Source: Celeribacter indicus
GTDB taxonomy: Bacteria; Pseudomonadota; Alphaproteobacteria; Rhodobacterales; Rhodobacteraceae
DNA: 64,000 nt
Direction of reading: 5' to 3'
Assembly (NCBI RefSeq): GCF_000819565.1
Contig: NZ_CP004393.1
Location: forward strand, 1,054,001-1,118,000
How positions within the stretch are numbered: the first letter of the stretch is position 1; each line of letters starts with the position of its first letter. This document shows positions 51,150 through 60,369 of the stretch, piece after piece. The notes beneath the pieces are model-generated. The model worked only from the letters and a program-made list of their open reading frames with translations. It ran no database searches and was not told where the DNA came from. Both the position numbers and the translations under genes were made by a program.

Positions 51150-51914
51150 TCAGATCGTCTTGATGATCGGCGTGATGCCGCCATCGATGATGAAATCCGA
51201 GCCGGTGACCCAGGCCGACTCGTCGGAGGCCAGGTAAAGCGCGCAGCCGGCGATATCCTCGGGTTGCCCTGACCGTCCCATCGGCTGCATGCTGTTCATC
51301 TGTGCAAGCTGCTCCTCGCTCAGCACGCCGAGCGCCGGCGTCAGGATCGTGCCGGGAGAGATCGAGTTGACGCGGATATTGTGCGGCGCCCCCTCGGCCG
51401 CCAGTTGCCGTGTCATCGACAGCACCCCGCCCTTGGCCGCGGCATGCGCCGTCTGTCCGGCCGCGCCATAGCCGCGATGGGCCGTCACCGAGGAGGTGTT
51501 GATGATGACGCCGCCGCCCTGGGCGAGGAAGTGGTTCCACACCGCGCTGACCGCGTAGAAGACGATGTCGAGTTCGGCGCGGATGGTGTAGGACCATTCC
51601 TCCCGCGTCATCTCGCCGATCGGGCGCATCTTCGGGTTGCCGGCATTGTTATAGAGCACGTCGATCTTCCCGGCGGCGGCGATGCCGTCCTCGATCCAGC
51701 GCGTCACCGCGTCGGGGTCGGTCAGGTCGACGATGGAGGAGTCCATCCTGCCGCCGGCCTCGCGGACCATCGCGGCGGTTTCCGCCGCTTCCTTCTCCTT
51801 GAGGTCGCAGCCGATGACATGCGCGCCCTCCCTGGCGAAGAGAAGCGCGGCGGCGCGCCCCTGTCCGCCGGCCGTTCCGGTGATGAACACGACCTTGTTG
51901 TCCAGTCTTCCCAT
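51150..51914 (-). CDS. SDR family oxidoreductase
   Basis: A 254-residue classical SDR. It has cofactor motif TGTAGGQGRAAALLF, NNAG in VLYNNAGNPK, catalytic Ser in INTSSVTAHRG and the Tyr-x-x-x-Lys equivalent modified: AHAAAKGG keeps Lys, but the Tyr position reads His. The C-terminus SDFIIDGGITPI is normal. NAD preference is likely from the Asp of IGCDLKEK. It stands alone on the minus strand; a 587-bp leader separates it from the divergent RND efflux genes. Confidence 0.87.
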   Translation of the reverse strand: MGRLDNKVVFITGTAGGQGRAAALLFAREGAHVIGCDLKEKEAAETAAMVREAGGRMDSSIVDLTDPDAVTRWIEDGIAAAGKIDVLYNNAGNPKMRPIGEMTREEWSYTIRAELDIVFYAVSAVWNHFLAQGGGVIINTSSVTAHRGYGAAGQTAHAAAKGGVLSMTRQLAAEGAPHNIRVNSISPGTILTPALGVLSEEQLAQMNSMQPMGRSGQPEDIAGCALYLASDESAWVTGSDFIIDGGITPIIKTI

Positions 51915-52501
51915 AATGTTCTCCTGCTTTAAAAGAATAATGATGTCGGGGCGTTATCTGGTAGGCACAGAGCCGTCCGCCCCCGACGGCCTGTTTCCCG
52001 CGCGCGAATGTCGCCCTTTTCCGCCGAACGCCGGTGGACCGGCGGGCGATCGCACCCCGCGCTGCGCCGTCGCATGCGGGACTGGTCCTCCTGCGAGGGC
52101 TCTACGGATTTCTGTTGCGCGGAGAAGAGCGCGCCATGTCCGCCGAGCACCGTCAGGATGCGTTCCGAGGGTGCCCGCGACGTCCAGCCCACATGGTCTA
52201 GGTGGTCGTTTGACATGGTCTCGCGGATGCTTTTCAAAGCTGACACTTGTTTTATTATCCGCTCGGGCCGCATGGTGCAAGTCCGCTTTCACCGACCGGC
52301 GATGCGGGCCGGCCCGTCGGCGGCGCGGGATCGGGCGAGCATGCCCTTTTCCCCCGCAGAGCCCTCCGGCAGGAGATCCCGGCGGTATATTTTTCAAAGT
52401 GAGTGCTTGACATATTTGCCGAACTCTTTTTCAAAGAAACATCTTGGAAAAATAGAGTCGCCACCCGGAAAATCCGGTGCGGACTCGGCAAGGAGGCTAA
52501 C
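51915..52501. promoter_or_regulatory. Long leader upstream of RND genes with three repeated sites
   Basis: A 587-bp gap without a supported gene. TTTTCAAAG-N6-CTTG occurs three times: 52231-52249, 52391-52409 and 52428-52446. The third continues to CTTGGAAAA, making a near-perfect 9-6-9 dyad. TTGACA occurs at 52210-52215 and 52407-52412, each with 15 bp before the next TTTTCAAAG. They look like operators and promoters for the efflux operon, and perhaps for the divergent SDR. Short minus-strand open frames here resemble nothing. Confidence 0.5.
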
Positions 52502-53764
52502 ATGTTGTCCGTTTTCACCTGGTGCAGCGGCGGGGCGCGCGGCGTTTCACGATTTGCGGACCGCCCGGAGACGGGCGCGAAGGCCCTGGTCCTCACCGTC
52601 CTCGCGGGACTGTCCTCCGCCATGGCCCTCCCGGCTCACGCCCAGGATTTTCCGCCGAGCGCCGTCGGCGTCATGATCGCCGAGCCGCAGAGACTGGCGG
52701 TCGCTTCCGAGCTTCCGGGCCGGATCAGCGCCACCCGCGTTGCCGAGGTCCGGCCGCGGGTCAGCGGCATCATCGAGAGCCGGGTGTTCGAGCAGGGCAG
52801 CCTCGTCTCGGAGGGCGACGTGCTCTTCCGCCTCGACCGCGCCACCTATGAGATCGCCGTGGAGGCCGCGCGGGCAAACGTCGCCCGCGCCGAAGCCGTG
52901 CTGGCCGACGCGCGGCAGACGGAACGCCGCTACACCTCGCTGAACGAACGCAACGTCACCAGCCGGGCGGATTTCGACTCGGTCGTCACCGCGCGGTTGC
53001 AGGCCGAGGCGGGGCTTGCCGAGGCGCAGGCACAGTTGCACGCGGCCGAAATCAACCTCGGCTATACCGAGATCCGGGCGCCGATTTCGGGACGGACCGG
53101 CCGTGCGCTCACCACCGAAGGCGCACTCGTGTCGGCGCAGGGCGAGGTGCTGACGACGATCCAGCAGCTCGACGTGGTCTATGCCGACATGCAGCAGCCG
53201 GTGTCCGAACTCCTGCGCCTGCGCCGCGCATTGGCCGCCGGGGAGCTGACGGAGGTCGTGCCCGGCGAGGCCAAGGTCGCTCTCTATCTCGACGACGGCA
53301 CGCTCTATCCGCATCCCGGCCGGCTGCTCTTTGCCGAGGCCTCGGTCGAACGCTCGAGCGGGCAGGTCACGCTGCGTGCGGAAGTGCCCAATCCCGAGGG
53401 CACGCTGCTGCCCGGCATGTATGTGCGGGTTTCGGTCGAGCAGGCGGTGCAGGAGGATGCGATCCTGATCCCCCGGCAGGCGCTGCGCCGCGACGCCTCG
53501 GGAGAGGCGCAGGTGATGGTCGTGGGGCCGGAAGGCACGGTCGTGATGCGCCCCGTCACGCCGGGCCGCAACGCGGGCAACAGCGTCAATATCGACGAAG
53601 GGCTGGACGAAGGCGAGATGGTGATCGTGGACGGGTTCCAGAAGATCGGCCCCGGCGCGCCGGTGCAGCCGGTCTGCTGGAGCGATCCGGCGGCGCAAGA
53701 CGACGCTCAGGCCGATGCCTGTGCGCGGCGTGTGGACACGCTCACCTCCGAACAGACGAACTGA
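52502..53764 (+). CDS. RND efflux periplasmic adaptor (membrane fusion protein)
   Basis: A 420-residue HlyD/AcrA-type adaptor. It has an N-terminal signal sequence (about 47 residues, long, LVLTVLAGLSSAMALPAHA), a lipoyl-type beta region VRPRVSGIIESRVFEQGSLV, an alpha-helical hairpin (about 120-190), IRAPISGRTG and the C-terminal membrane-proximal domain. No lipobox Cys is seen. AGGAGG at 52491-52496 decides the ATG at 52502. It links the inner-membrane pump encoded next with an outer-membrane channel not present in this operon. Confidence 0.92.
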   Translation: MLSVFTWCSGGARGVSRFADRPETGAKALVLTVLAGLSSAMALPAHAQDFPPSAVGVMIAEPQRLAVASELPGRISATRVAEVRPRVSGIIESRVFEQGSLVSEGDVLFRLDRATYEIAVEAARANVARAEAVLADARQTERRYTSLNERNVTSRADFDSVVTARLQAEAGLAEAQAQLHAAEINLGYTEIRAPISGRTGRALTTEGALVSAQGEVLTTIQQLDVVYADMQQPVSELLRLRRALAAGELTEVVPGEAKVALYLDDGTLYPHPGRLLFAEASVERSSGQVTLRAEVPNPEGTLLPGMYVRVSVEQAVQEDAILIPRQALRRDASGEAQVMVVGPEGTVVMRPVTPGRNAGNSVNIDEGLDEGEMVIVDGFQKIGPGAPVQPVCWSDPAAQDDAQADACARRVDTLTSEQTN

Positions 53765-53773
53765 GGCCCGATC

Positions 53774-56700
53774 ATGGCTAGATTTTTCATCGACAACCCG
53801 GTTCTGGCCTGGGTGATCGCCATCTTCATCTCCATCGCCGGGCTGTTGTCCCTGCCGATGCTGCCGGTGGCGCAATATCCCGATGTGGCGCCGCCGCAGG
53901 TGACGATCTCGACACGCTTCGCCGGCTCCTCGCCCGAAGATCTCTATCAGCAGGTCACCCAGCCGATCGAGGAGGAGCTGAACGGCATTCCCGGCATGCT
54001 CTATTACGAATCCACGTCGGAGGCGACCGGCGCGGTCACCATCACCGTGACCTTCGCCTCGGGCACCAATATCGCACAGGCGGTGGTGGATACGCAGAAC
54101 CGGTTGCGCCGGGTGGAATCCTCCCTGCCGCCGCAGGTGCAGCAGGAGGGGCTTCTGGTCGAGGAGGCCAGCTCCGCCTACCTCTTGTATGTCTCGCTTT
54201 CCGCCACGGAGGGATCGGATCTCGACCTCGTCGCCCTGGCCGATTTCGCGACGCGCAACGTGCTCAACGAGATCCGCCGCGTCCCCGGCGTCGGCAAGGC
54301 GCAGCTCTTCGCGGCCGAGCGTGCCATGCGTGTCTGGATCGACCCGGCCAAGCTGGTGGGGCTCGACCTGTCGGTGACCGACATCACCGCCGCCATCACC
54401 GAGCAGAACGCTCAGGTCGCCGCCGGCTCGGTCGGTGTCGATCCCGCGCCCGCGGGGCAGCAGACGCAGGCGACCTTGCTCGTCACCGGCCAGTTGCGCA
54501 GCCCCGAGGAATTCGGCCAGATCGTGCTGCGGGCGCGTGACGACGGGGCCCTCGTGCGCCTGTCGGATGTCGCCCGGATCGAGGTCGACGCGGAGCTCTA
54601 TTCCTTCCAGTCCTATCTGAACGGCCAGGAGGCGGCGCAGATCGGCATCCAGCTTTCCCCGACCGGCAACGCGCTCGACACCGCGCAGGGGGTGAAGGAC
54701 CTTCTCGAGGAGCTCGCGCCGACCTTCCCCGCGGGCGTAGAATACGCCATCCCCTATGACACCACGCCCTTCGTCGCCGCCTCGATCGAAAAGGTGGTGC
54801 ACACGCTGATGGAGGCGGTCGCGCTGGTTTTCGTGGTGATGCTGATCTTCCTGCAAAGCTTCCGCTACACCGTCATCCCGATGCTGGTCGTGCCGATCGC
54901 GCTCGCCGGGACGATGGCCGTCATGCTCGGGGCGGGCTTCTCGATCAACGTGCTGACCATGTTCGCGATGATCCTCGCCATCGGCATCCTCGTCGACGAC
55001 GCCATCGTGGTGGTCGAGAATGTCGAACGGATCATGTCGGAGGAAGGGCTTTCTCCGAAGGAGGCCGCGAAGAAGGCCATGGACCAGATCTCCGGCGCCA
55101 TCGTCGGCATCACGCTGGCGCTGATGGCGGTCTTCGTGCCGCTCGCCTTCTTCCCCGGCTCGGTCGGCATCATCTATCAGCAGTTCTCGCTGACCATGGT
55201 GGTCTCGATCTTCTTCTCGGCCTTCCTCGCCCTGTCGCTGACGCCGGCGCTCTGCGCGACCTTCCTCAAGCCGATCCCCAAGGGGCACGGCCATGCAAAG
55301 CGCGGCCCGGCGGGCTGGTTCAACCGCAATTTCGACCGCGCTTCCAGGGGCTATGCCGGGCTGGTGGGCAGGCTGGTCCGGCGGTCGGGCAGGATGATGG
55401 TGATCTATGCCGCGCTGGTCGCCGGCCTCGCCTGGTTCTACGTGCAGATCCCCGCCGCCTTCCTGCCGCAGGAGGACCAGGGCTACCTGATCGCGAGCAT
55501 GCAGTCCCCGCCGGAGGCGACGTCCTACCGGATGCGGGAGGTGACGAAGACGGCCGAGGACTTCGCCCTCTCCACGGAAGGGGTCAAGGACATCATCACG
55601 ATCCAGGGCTTTTCCTTCTCCGGGCAGGGGCCGAACTCTGCCGTCAGCTTCCTCACGCTCGAGGATTGGGAGGAGCGCAGCACGCCCGACCTCAGCGCCG
55701 GCGCGCTCGCCGGAAAGATGTCGGGAATGCTGTTCTCGATCCGCGACAGCTTTGCCTTCGCCATCTCGCCGCCGCCGATCCAGGGGCTGGGCACCGGCTC
55801 GGGCTTTTCCTTCCGGCTTCAGGACCGCGGCAACCACGGCAATGCCGCGCTTCAGGAGGTGGCGGGGCAGATCATGGCCGGCGCGGCCGCAAGCCCCGTC
55901 CTCGGACAGGTCTATGTCGAAGGGCTGGAACCGGGACCGCAACTCAACCTGCGGGTCGACCGGGAAAAGGCCAATGCCTTCGGCGTCACCTTCGGAGAGA
56001 TCAACCGCACGATCTCGGTCGCGCTCGGTTCCGGCTATGTCAACGACTTCCCCAGCAACGGCAAGATGCAGAGCGTCATCGTGCAGGCCGAGCCCTATGC
56101 CCGCGCCAATATCGAGGAGGTGATGAAGCTGAACGTGCGCAACGTGCAGGGCGGGATGGTGCCGCTGTCCTCCTTCGCCTCGGCGGACTGGGGCTTCGGC
56201 CCGACGCAGATCGTCGGTTACAATGGCTATCCCTCGATCCGCATCAACGGCGAGGCCGCGCCCGGCTATTCCTCCGGCGAGGCGCTCGCGGAGATGGAGC
56301 GGCTCGTCGCCGACCTGCCGCCGGGCTTCACCCACCAGTGGACCGGCCAGTCCTTGCAGGAGATCGAGAGCGGCAGTCAGGCGCCGATCCTGATCGGCCT
56401 GTCGGTGCTGTTCGTCTTCCTCTGCCTTGCGGGGCTCTACGGAAGCTGGTCGATCCCCTTCGCGGTGATGCTGATCGTGCCGATGGGCGCCATCGGGACG
56501 GTGGCGGCGGTGACGCTGACCGGCCTGGCGAATGACGTGTTCTTCACCGTGGGCCTCATCACCATCGTCGGGCTGTCGGCCAAGAACGCGATCCTGATCG
56601 TCGAAGTCGCGAAGGATCTCATCATGGAGGGACGCGGATTGCTCGACGCCACGATCGAGGCCTGCCGGCTGCGCTTCCGGCCGATCCTGATGACCTCGCT

Positions 56701-56929
56701 CGCCTTCACCATGGGCGTGGTGCCGATGGCCATCGCCACCGGTCCCTCGGCCGCGAGCCAGAACGCCATCGGCACCAACGTGGTCGGCGGCATGATCTCC
56801 GCCACGGTGCTGGGCGTGCTGTTCGCGCCGGTGTTCTTCGTCTTCGTGATGAAGCTGACATCGACCCACAAGCGGCTGCGGCGTCCTGCCGCCGGTGAGG
56901 AGACGTCCTCCGTCTCGCAACCGACCTGA
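53774..56929 (+). CDS. RND efflux pump, HAE1 family (AcrB-like)
   Basis: A 1051-residue inner-membrane proton/drug antiporter with 12 transmembrane segments and two large periplasmic loops. The opening MARFFIDNPVLAWVIAIFIS, the RND signature GILVDDAIVVVENVERIM (the Asp-Asp proton-relay pair) and the second-half VGLSAKNAILIVEVAKD are typical of AcrB/MexB. Length is normal. It follows the adaptor gene by 9 bp; no outer-membrane factor follows, so a shared TolC is likely. Substrates are unknown. A strong two-way terminator lies just after the stop. Confidence 0.94.
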   Translation: MARFFIDNPVLAWVIAIFISIAGLLSLPMLPVAQYPDVAPPQVTISTRFAGSSPEDLYQQVTQPIEEELNGIPGMLYYESTSEATGAVTITVTFASGTNIAQAVVDTQNRLRRVESSLPPQVQQEGLLVEEASSAYLLYVSLSATEGSDLDLVALADFATRNVLNEIRRVPGVGKAQLFAAERAMRVWIDPAKLVGLDLSVTDITAAITEQNAQVAAGSVGVDPAPAGQQTQATLLVTGQLRSPEEFGQIVLRARDDGALVRLSDVARIEVDAELYSFQSYLNGQEAAQIGIQLSPTGNALDTAQGVKDLLEELAPTFPAGVEYAIPYDTTPFVAASIEKVVHTLMEAVALVFVVMLIFLQSFRYTVIPMLVVPIALAGTMAVMLGAGFSINVLTMFAMILAIGILVDDAIVVVENVERIMSEEGLSPKEAAKKAMDQISGAIVGITLALMAVFVPLAFFPGSVGIIYQQFSLTMVVSIFFSAFLALSLTPALCATFLKPIPKGHGHAKRGPAGWFNRNFDRASRGYAGLVGRLVRRSGRMMVIYAALVAGLAWFYVQIPAAFLPQEDQGYLIASMQSPPEATSYRMREVTKTAEDFALSTEGVKDIITIQGFSFSGQGPNSAVSFLTLEDWEERSTPDLSAGALAGKMSGMLFSIRDSFAFAISPPPIQGLGTGSGFSFRLQDRGNHGNAALQEVAGQIMAGAAASPVLGQVYVEGLEPGPQLNLRVDREKANAFGVTFGEINRTISVALGSGYVNDFPSNGKMQSVIVQAEPYARANIEEVMKLNVRNVQGGMVPLSSFASADWGFGPTQIVGYNGYPSIRINGEAAPGYSSGEALAEMERLVADLPPGFTHQWTGQSLQEIESGSQAPILIGLSVLFVFLCLAGLYGSWSIPFAVMLIVPMGAIGTVAAVTLTGLANDVFFTVGLITIVGLSAKNAILIVEVAKDLIMEGRGLLDATIEACRLRFRPILMTSLAFTMGVVPMAIATGPSAASQNAIGTNVVGGMISATVLGVLFAPVFFVFVMKLTSTHKRLRRPAAGEETSSVSQPT

Positions 56930-56941
56930 GCGGTGGTGCGG

Positions 56942-56977
56942 CGGGGAGGGCGGCCGGATTTCGGCCGCTCCTCCCCG
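56942..56977. terminator. Strong two-way terminator
   Basis: CGGGGAGG-GCGGCCG, loop GATTT, CGGCCGC-T-CCTCCCCG: a 15-bp stem with a single bulge between the convergent RND and TetR genes. No T tract, but the predicted stability is very high. Confidence 0.7.
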
Positions 56978-56996
56978 GTCCGCCGGTTTCGCGCCC

Positions 56997-57617
56997 TCAG
57001 GACGGTGTCGCGGCGCCCGGACCGGCGGGGCTTTCCAGAAGCGCGAAATTCCGCCTCAGGCAGTCGGCGAGCGGACGCCCGTCCTCCTGTGTCCGCCTCT
57101 CATCGAGGGCGAGGCGCAGGGCGCCCGCCGCCATCATCGCCATGACGCGCAGGCCGTCCCGCCGGTCCGGCGCCGGCCATATTTCGCACATGGTCTCGAA
57201 GAGGACCTGCTCGATCTCGATGAACAGCGCGGTCTTGCGCGCCCGCAGCGCCTCGGTCGAGCGCAGCAGCCGGTCGATCGTGACCGATTCGCGGGTTTCG
57301 TAGCGCGAGGCGAGGTGCAGGAAACAGTCCAGCGCGGCGGCGAGCGGGGTCTGGTCCGGCGGCTGTTCCCGCATCGCACCGCGCAGCGCCTGGGGAAAGC
57401 CGCTGCCATCCCGTGCCAGCAGCACCTCCTCCTTCGAGCGGAAATAATAGAAGAACGTCCGGCGCGAGATCCCCGCCGCCGCCGCGATCATGTCGAGCGT
57501 CGTGGCCTCGTAACCGTTCTCCACGAAGAGTCTCAGACCGGCCTCGACGATCCGCTCGCGCGTCTCGCGGCGCTTTCGGGCGCGCAATCCTCCGGTGTTT
57601 TCCGATGTGCTGTCCAT
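56997..57617 (-). CDS. TetR-family transcriptional regulator
   Basis: A 206-residue TetR repressor. Helix-turn-helix: TLDMIAAAAGISRRTFFYYF with RSKEEVLLAR; preceded by RKRRETRERIVEAGLRLFVENGYEAT. AAGGAGG just before the ATG at 57617 decides the start; an upstream ATG at 57668 lies inside an operator and lacks a ribosome site. It is divergent from an SDR at 57710, and two copies of GCAC-CRA-GTGCAA lie between. It probably represses that SDR and itself; its convergent position after the pump genes leaves control of the pump possible but less likely. Confidence 0.9.
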   Translation of the reverse strand: MDSTSENTGGLRARKRRETRERIVEAGLRLFVENGYEATTLDMIAAAAGISRRTFFYYFRSKEEVLLARDGSGFPQALRGAMREQPPDQTPLAAALDCFLHLASRYETRESVTIDRLLRSTEALRARKTALFIEIEQVLFETMCEIWPAPDRRDGLRVMAMMAAGALRLALDERRTQEDGRPLADCLRRNFALLESPAGPGAATPS

Positions 57618-57653
57618 GCCCTCCTTTTGCCATGCCGCGACAGACTTGAAAAG

Positions 57654-57691
57654 TTGCACCGAGTGCAATATTAAAATCGCACCAAGTGCAA
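57654..57691. promoter_or_regulatory. Tandem TetR operators
   Basis: TTGCAC-CGA-GTGCAA (57654-57668) is a perfect palindrome; TCGCAC-CAA-GTGCAA (57677-57691) is a near copy 23 bp away, about two helical turns. Both lie between the divergent TetR and SDR genes. Confidence 0.65.
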
Positions 57692-57709
57692 TTTTATAGG
57701 AATTGGCTC

Positions 57710-58540
57710 ATGTCCCACGAAAAGGTCTGGTTCGTCACCGGCGCCTCCGGCGGTTTTGGTCGCCTCTGGTCGGAAGCGGCGCTCGAGCGGGGCGACAAGG
57801 TCGTCGCCACCGCCCGCAAGCCGCAGGCGCTCGACGCGCTCGTGCAAAAATACGGCGACGCGGTGCTCGTCTTGCCGCTCGACGTCACAGACCGCGCGGC
57901 GGTGTTCGACACGGTGGCACAGGCGCACCACCATTTCGGCCGGCTCGACGTGATCCTCAGCAATGCGGGCTACGGCTACATGAGCGCGGTCGAGGAGATC
58001 GACATCGACAAGGCCAGGGCGAATTTCGAGACGAATGTCTGGGGCACGCTGAACGTGCTCCAGGCGGTGCTGCCCTGTCTGCGCGCGCAGGGCAGCGGCC
58101 ATATCCTGACGCTGTCGAGCATCGCGGGCATGGTCAGCCTGCCCACGGGGGGCAGCTATATCGCCTCGAAATGGGCGGTGGAGGCGCTGTCCGAGGGGCT
58201 GGCGGGCGAGGTCGCGGGCTTCGGCATCAAGGTGACGATCGTCGAGCCGGGCAGTTTCTCCACCGGCTTTCGCGCGGCGACGCAGCTCGAGACCGCGATG
58301 CCCGCCTATGCGCAACTGCGTGCCGACCAGCACGGCAAGTTCAACGGCGCGATCATCGGGGATCCGGACGCGACGGTGCCTGCCATCCTCAAGCTGGTGG
58401 ATTCCGAGGATCCGCCGCTGCGCCTGATCCTCGGCAACTGGCTGCTGCCGATGGTCAAGGACCACTACCGCAGCCGGCTCGAGACCTGGGAGGCCTGGGC
58501 GGACGTCTCGAACGCCGCGCAGGGCGCCCCGCGCGTGTGA
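57710..58540 (+). CDS. SDR family oxidoreductase
   Basis: A 276-residue classical SDR. It shows FVTGASGGFGRLWSEAA, SNAGYGYM in place of NNAG, the catalytic Ser in LTLSSIAGMV, and YIASKWAVEAL for Tyr/Lys. The Gly-Phe-Gly cofactor loop and length fit the group of NADP-dependent oxidoreductases often paired with a TetR. ATG at 57710 has TAGGA about 9 nt before it; the earlier ATG at 57686 sits in the operator region. Regulation by the divergent TetR via the tandem operators is likely. Confidence 0.9.
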   Translation: MSHEKVWFVTGASGGFGRLWSEAALERGDKVVATARKPQALDALVQKYGDAVLVLPLDVTDRAAVFDTVAQAHHHFGRLDVILSNAGYGYMSAVEEIDIDKARANFETNVWGTLNVLQAVLPCLRAQGSGHILTLSSIAGMVSLPTGGSYIASKWAVEALSEGLAGEVAGFGIKVTIVEPGSFSTGFRAATQLETAMPAYAQLRADQHGKFNGAIIGDPDATVPAILKLVDSEDPPLRLILGNWLLPMVKDHYRSRLETWEAWADVSNAAQGAPRV

Positions 58541-58605
58541 CCACTGCGGGCCGGGGGGAGGGGACAGGCGTTCCCCGGTCCGCCGACCGGCGAGGAACGG
58601 CGGCG

Positions 58606-59502
58606 CTACCGATCCCGCTGGTGGACGAAGCGGCGCAGGATCTCGAAGAAATTCAACAGGTGCGGACGCCGGTTGTCGAGCCGTGCGTGGATCGTCAGGC
58701 GGGTGCCGGGATTCTCGCCCGTGAAGGGGCGGAAGGTGACGCCGGGGCGGCTGACCTGGCTGACGCTGCGGGGCACGACCGAGAGGCCCACCCCCACGGA
58801 AACGAGGGAAATCGCGGTCTGGTAGTCCTGCGCGAAGGCCTGATCGCGCGGCGTGAACCCGTTCATTTCGCAGCAGCGCAGCACATCGTCGGCGAAGCTC
58901 GGGCGCGGTCGGCGCGGGTAGAGGACGAAGGTCTGGGATTCGAGTTCGGACAGGGCGACGGCCGCGCTGCGGGTCGCGAGGGACGAGTTGTCCGGCAGGG
59001 CGAGCACCAGCGGTTCGTCCGTCAGCAGGACCGAGCGCAGATCCTGCCCCTTCAGCGCGGGGCGGGCGACGGCGATGTCGATGTCCTGCTGGACGAGCGC
59101 CCGTTCCAGTTCGGCGTTGTTCATCGCGGCGAGCGAAAGGTCGACGCCGGGATAATGCGACCGGTAGGATTTGATCAGCGTCGGAAGGGGGCCGTGGGTG
59201 GCCGAGCCGACGAAGGCGATGCGCAGCCGGCCGGCCCCGCCGTGGCCGATCAGCCGGGCCTCCCGATAGGCGCTGTCGAGGCGGTCGACCAGATCGCGGG
59301 CCCGCTCGAGAAAGACCTCTCCCGCGGGCGTCAGCCGGATCTGGCTGCGGGAGCGGTCGAAGAGCTTTGCGTCGAGGTCGCGTTCGAGTGCGGCGATCTG
59401 CCGGCTGAGCGGGGGCTGGGCCATCTCGAGGCGCGCGGCCGCACGACCGAAATGCAGATCCTCTGCGACCGCGATGAAATATTTCAGCCGTTTCAGTTCC
59501 AC
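58606..59502 (-). CDS. LysR-family regulator of aromatic catabolism (CatR/CatM-like)
   Basis: A 298-residue LysR protein closest in character to the CatM/BenM/CbnR group. The N-terminus MELKRLKYFIAVAEDLHFGRAAARLEMAQPPLSRQI (given here in part: HFGRAAARL, AQPPLSRQI) and LRIAFVGSATHGPLPTLI are typical. These proteins respond to muconate and activate cat genes. Here the gene lies last in the minus-strand run catA-catB-SCP2-like-hydrolase-LysR rather than divergent from catB, 27 bp after the hydrolase. Confidence 0.88.
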   Translation of the reverse strand: MELKRLKYFIAVAEDLHFGRAAARLEMAQPPLSRQIAALERDLDAKLFDRSRSQIRLTPAGEVFLERARDLVDRLDSAYREARLIGHGGAGRLRIAFVGSATHGPLPTLIKSYRSHYPGVDLSLAAMNNAELERALVQQDIDIAVARPALKGQDLRSVLLTDEPLVLALPDNSSLATRSAAVALSELESQTFVLYPRRPRPSFADDVLRCCEMNGFTPRDQAFAQDYQTAISLVSVGVGLSVVPRSVSQVSRPGVTFRPFTGENPGTRLTIHARLDNRRPHLLNFFEILRRFVHQRDR

Positions 59503-59529
59503 GCGGAGCCCGCCTTTCGCCTCCCCGAT

Positions 59530-60369
59530 CTAGCCCATGCGGGCGAGCGCGTCGAGAAAGTGCGGCCGGAAGGCCTCGGGGTTCTCGCTCATGGGAAAAT
59601 GGCCGATGCCGGGCATCAGCGCAAGCGTGGCTCCCGGAATCGCCCGCGCGGTGCGTTCGGCATCCTCGGGCGTGCAGGTCATGTCGTATTCGCCGACCAT
59701 GATGTGCAGGGGCCGGGTCGAGGTGTCGATCTGCCCGAGCCGTCCCACGAGGCTGTCGTCGCGGGTGTAGAAGCTCAGGTCGCCGCGGAACACGCCCGGT
59801 CCCGACTGCATGAACATCCACTGGGTGTTCCAGCGCTCGACCTCCGGGCCCTGCGGCGCGATATTGGCCGAGACGAGGGCGGCCCCCATCTCCCCGCCAT
59901 GGGCGTCGGGACGATGGAACCAGTCGATGTCGTACCAGGCGGGCTGGAAGTCCGAGGCCTCGATGGCGATGAAGCCCCTGAAGGGTTCGGGATGGCGCAG
60001 CGCCAGTTGCAGCGCGATCCGCCCGCCCATGGAACAGCCCGCGTAGACCGGTTTCTCAAGCCCGAGCGCGGCGACCATGGCGAGCACCACCTCCATGTAG
60101 AATTCGGTGGTCAGGAGATATTCCTCGGTCTGCCAGCCCTCCGGGGGCAGGGACTTGCCATGCCAGGGCATGTCCACCGCGATGATGCGATGGCTGTCGG
60201 TCACCGCGGGATCGTTCATGATGTGGCGCCATTGCCGGGTATCGGCGCCTGCCGTGTGAAAGCAGATCACCGGCTGGCCCTGTCCCGCTTCCTCGAAGAA
60301 GATGCGGTACGGGCGGCCGCCGGCCTCGATGGTCACGTAGCGGCCGGTGATGGGTTCGAACTGGCTCAT
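59530..60369 (-). CDS. Alpha/beta hydrolase, 3-oxoadipate enol-lactonase-like
   Basis: A 279-residue alpha/beta-hydrolase. The oxyanion region is FHTAGADTRQW, the nucleophile Ser113 lies in GCSMGG, the acid in VGEYDMTC and the His in GIGHFPMSE. Position in a catechol ortho-cleavage cluster suggests hydrolysis of the enol-lactone formed from muconate, the PcaD reaction, although PcaD usually has GLSMGG and related aromatic hydrolases could fit. Its ATG overlaps the SCP2-like gene stop by 4 bp (60366-60369). Confidence 0.82.
   Translation of the reverse strand: MSQFEPITGRYVTIEAGGRPYRIFFEEAGQGQPVICFHTAGADTRQWRHIMNDPAVTDSHRIIAVDMPWHGKSLPPEGWQTEEYLLTTEFYMEVVLAMVAALGLEKPVYAGCSMGGRIALQLALRHPEPFRGFIAIEASDFQPAWYDIDWFHRPDAHGGEMGAALVSANIAPQGPEVERWNTQWMFMQSGPGVFRGDLSFYTRDDSLVGRLGQIDTSTRPLHIMVGEYDMTCTPEDAERTARAIPGATLALMPGIGHFPMSENPEAFRPHFLDALARMG

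Noticed and set aside
51929..52273. A 114-codon minus-strand open frame in the RND leader
   Set aside because: No ribosome site, no family match, and it overlaps one of the repeated operator-like sites.
52547..56920. A 1457-codon open frame on the minus strand
   Set aside because: It is antisense to the RND adaptor and pump genes, is Arg/Gly/His-rich and shows no domain; a by-product of high GC.
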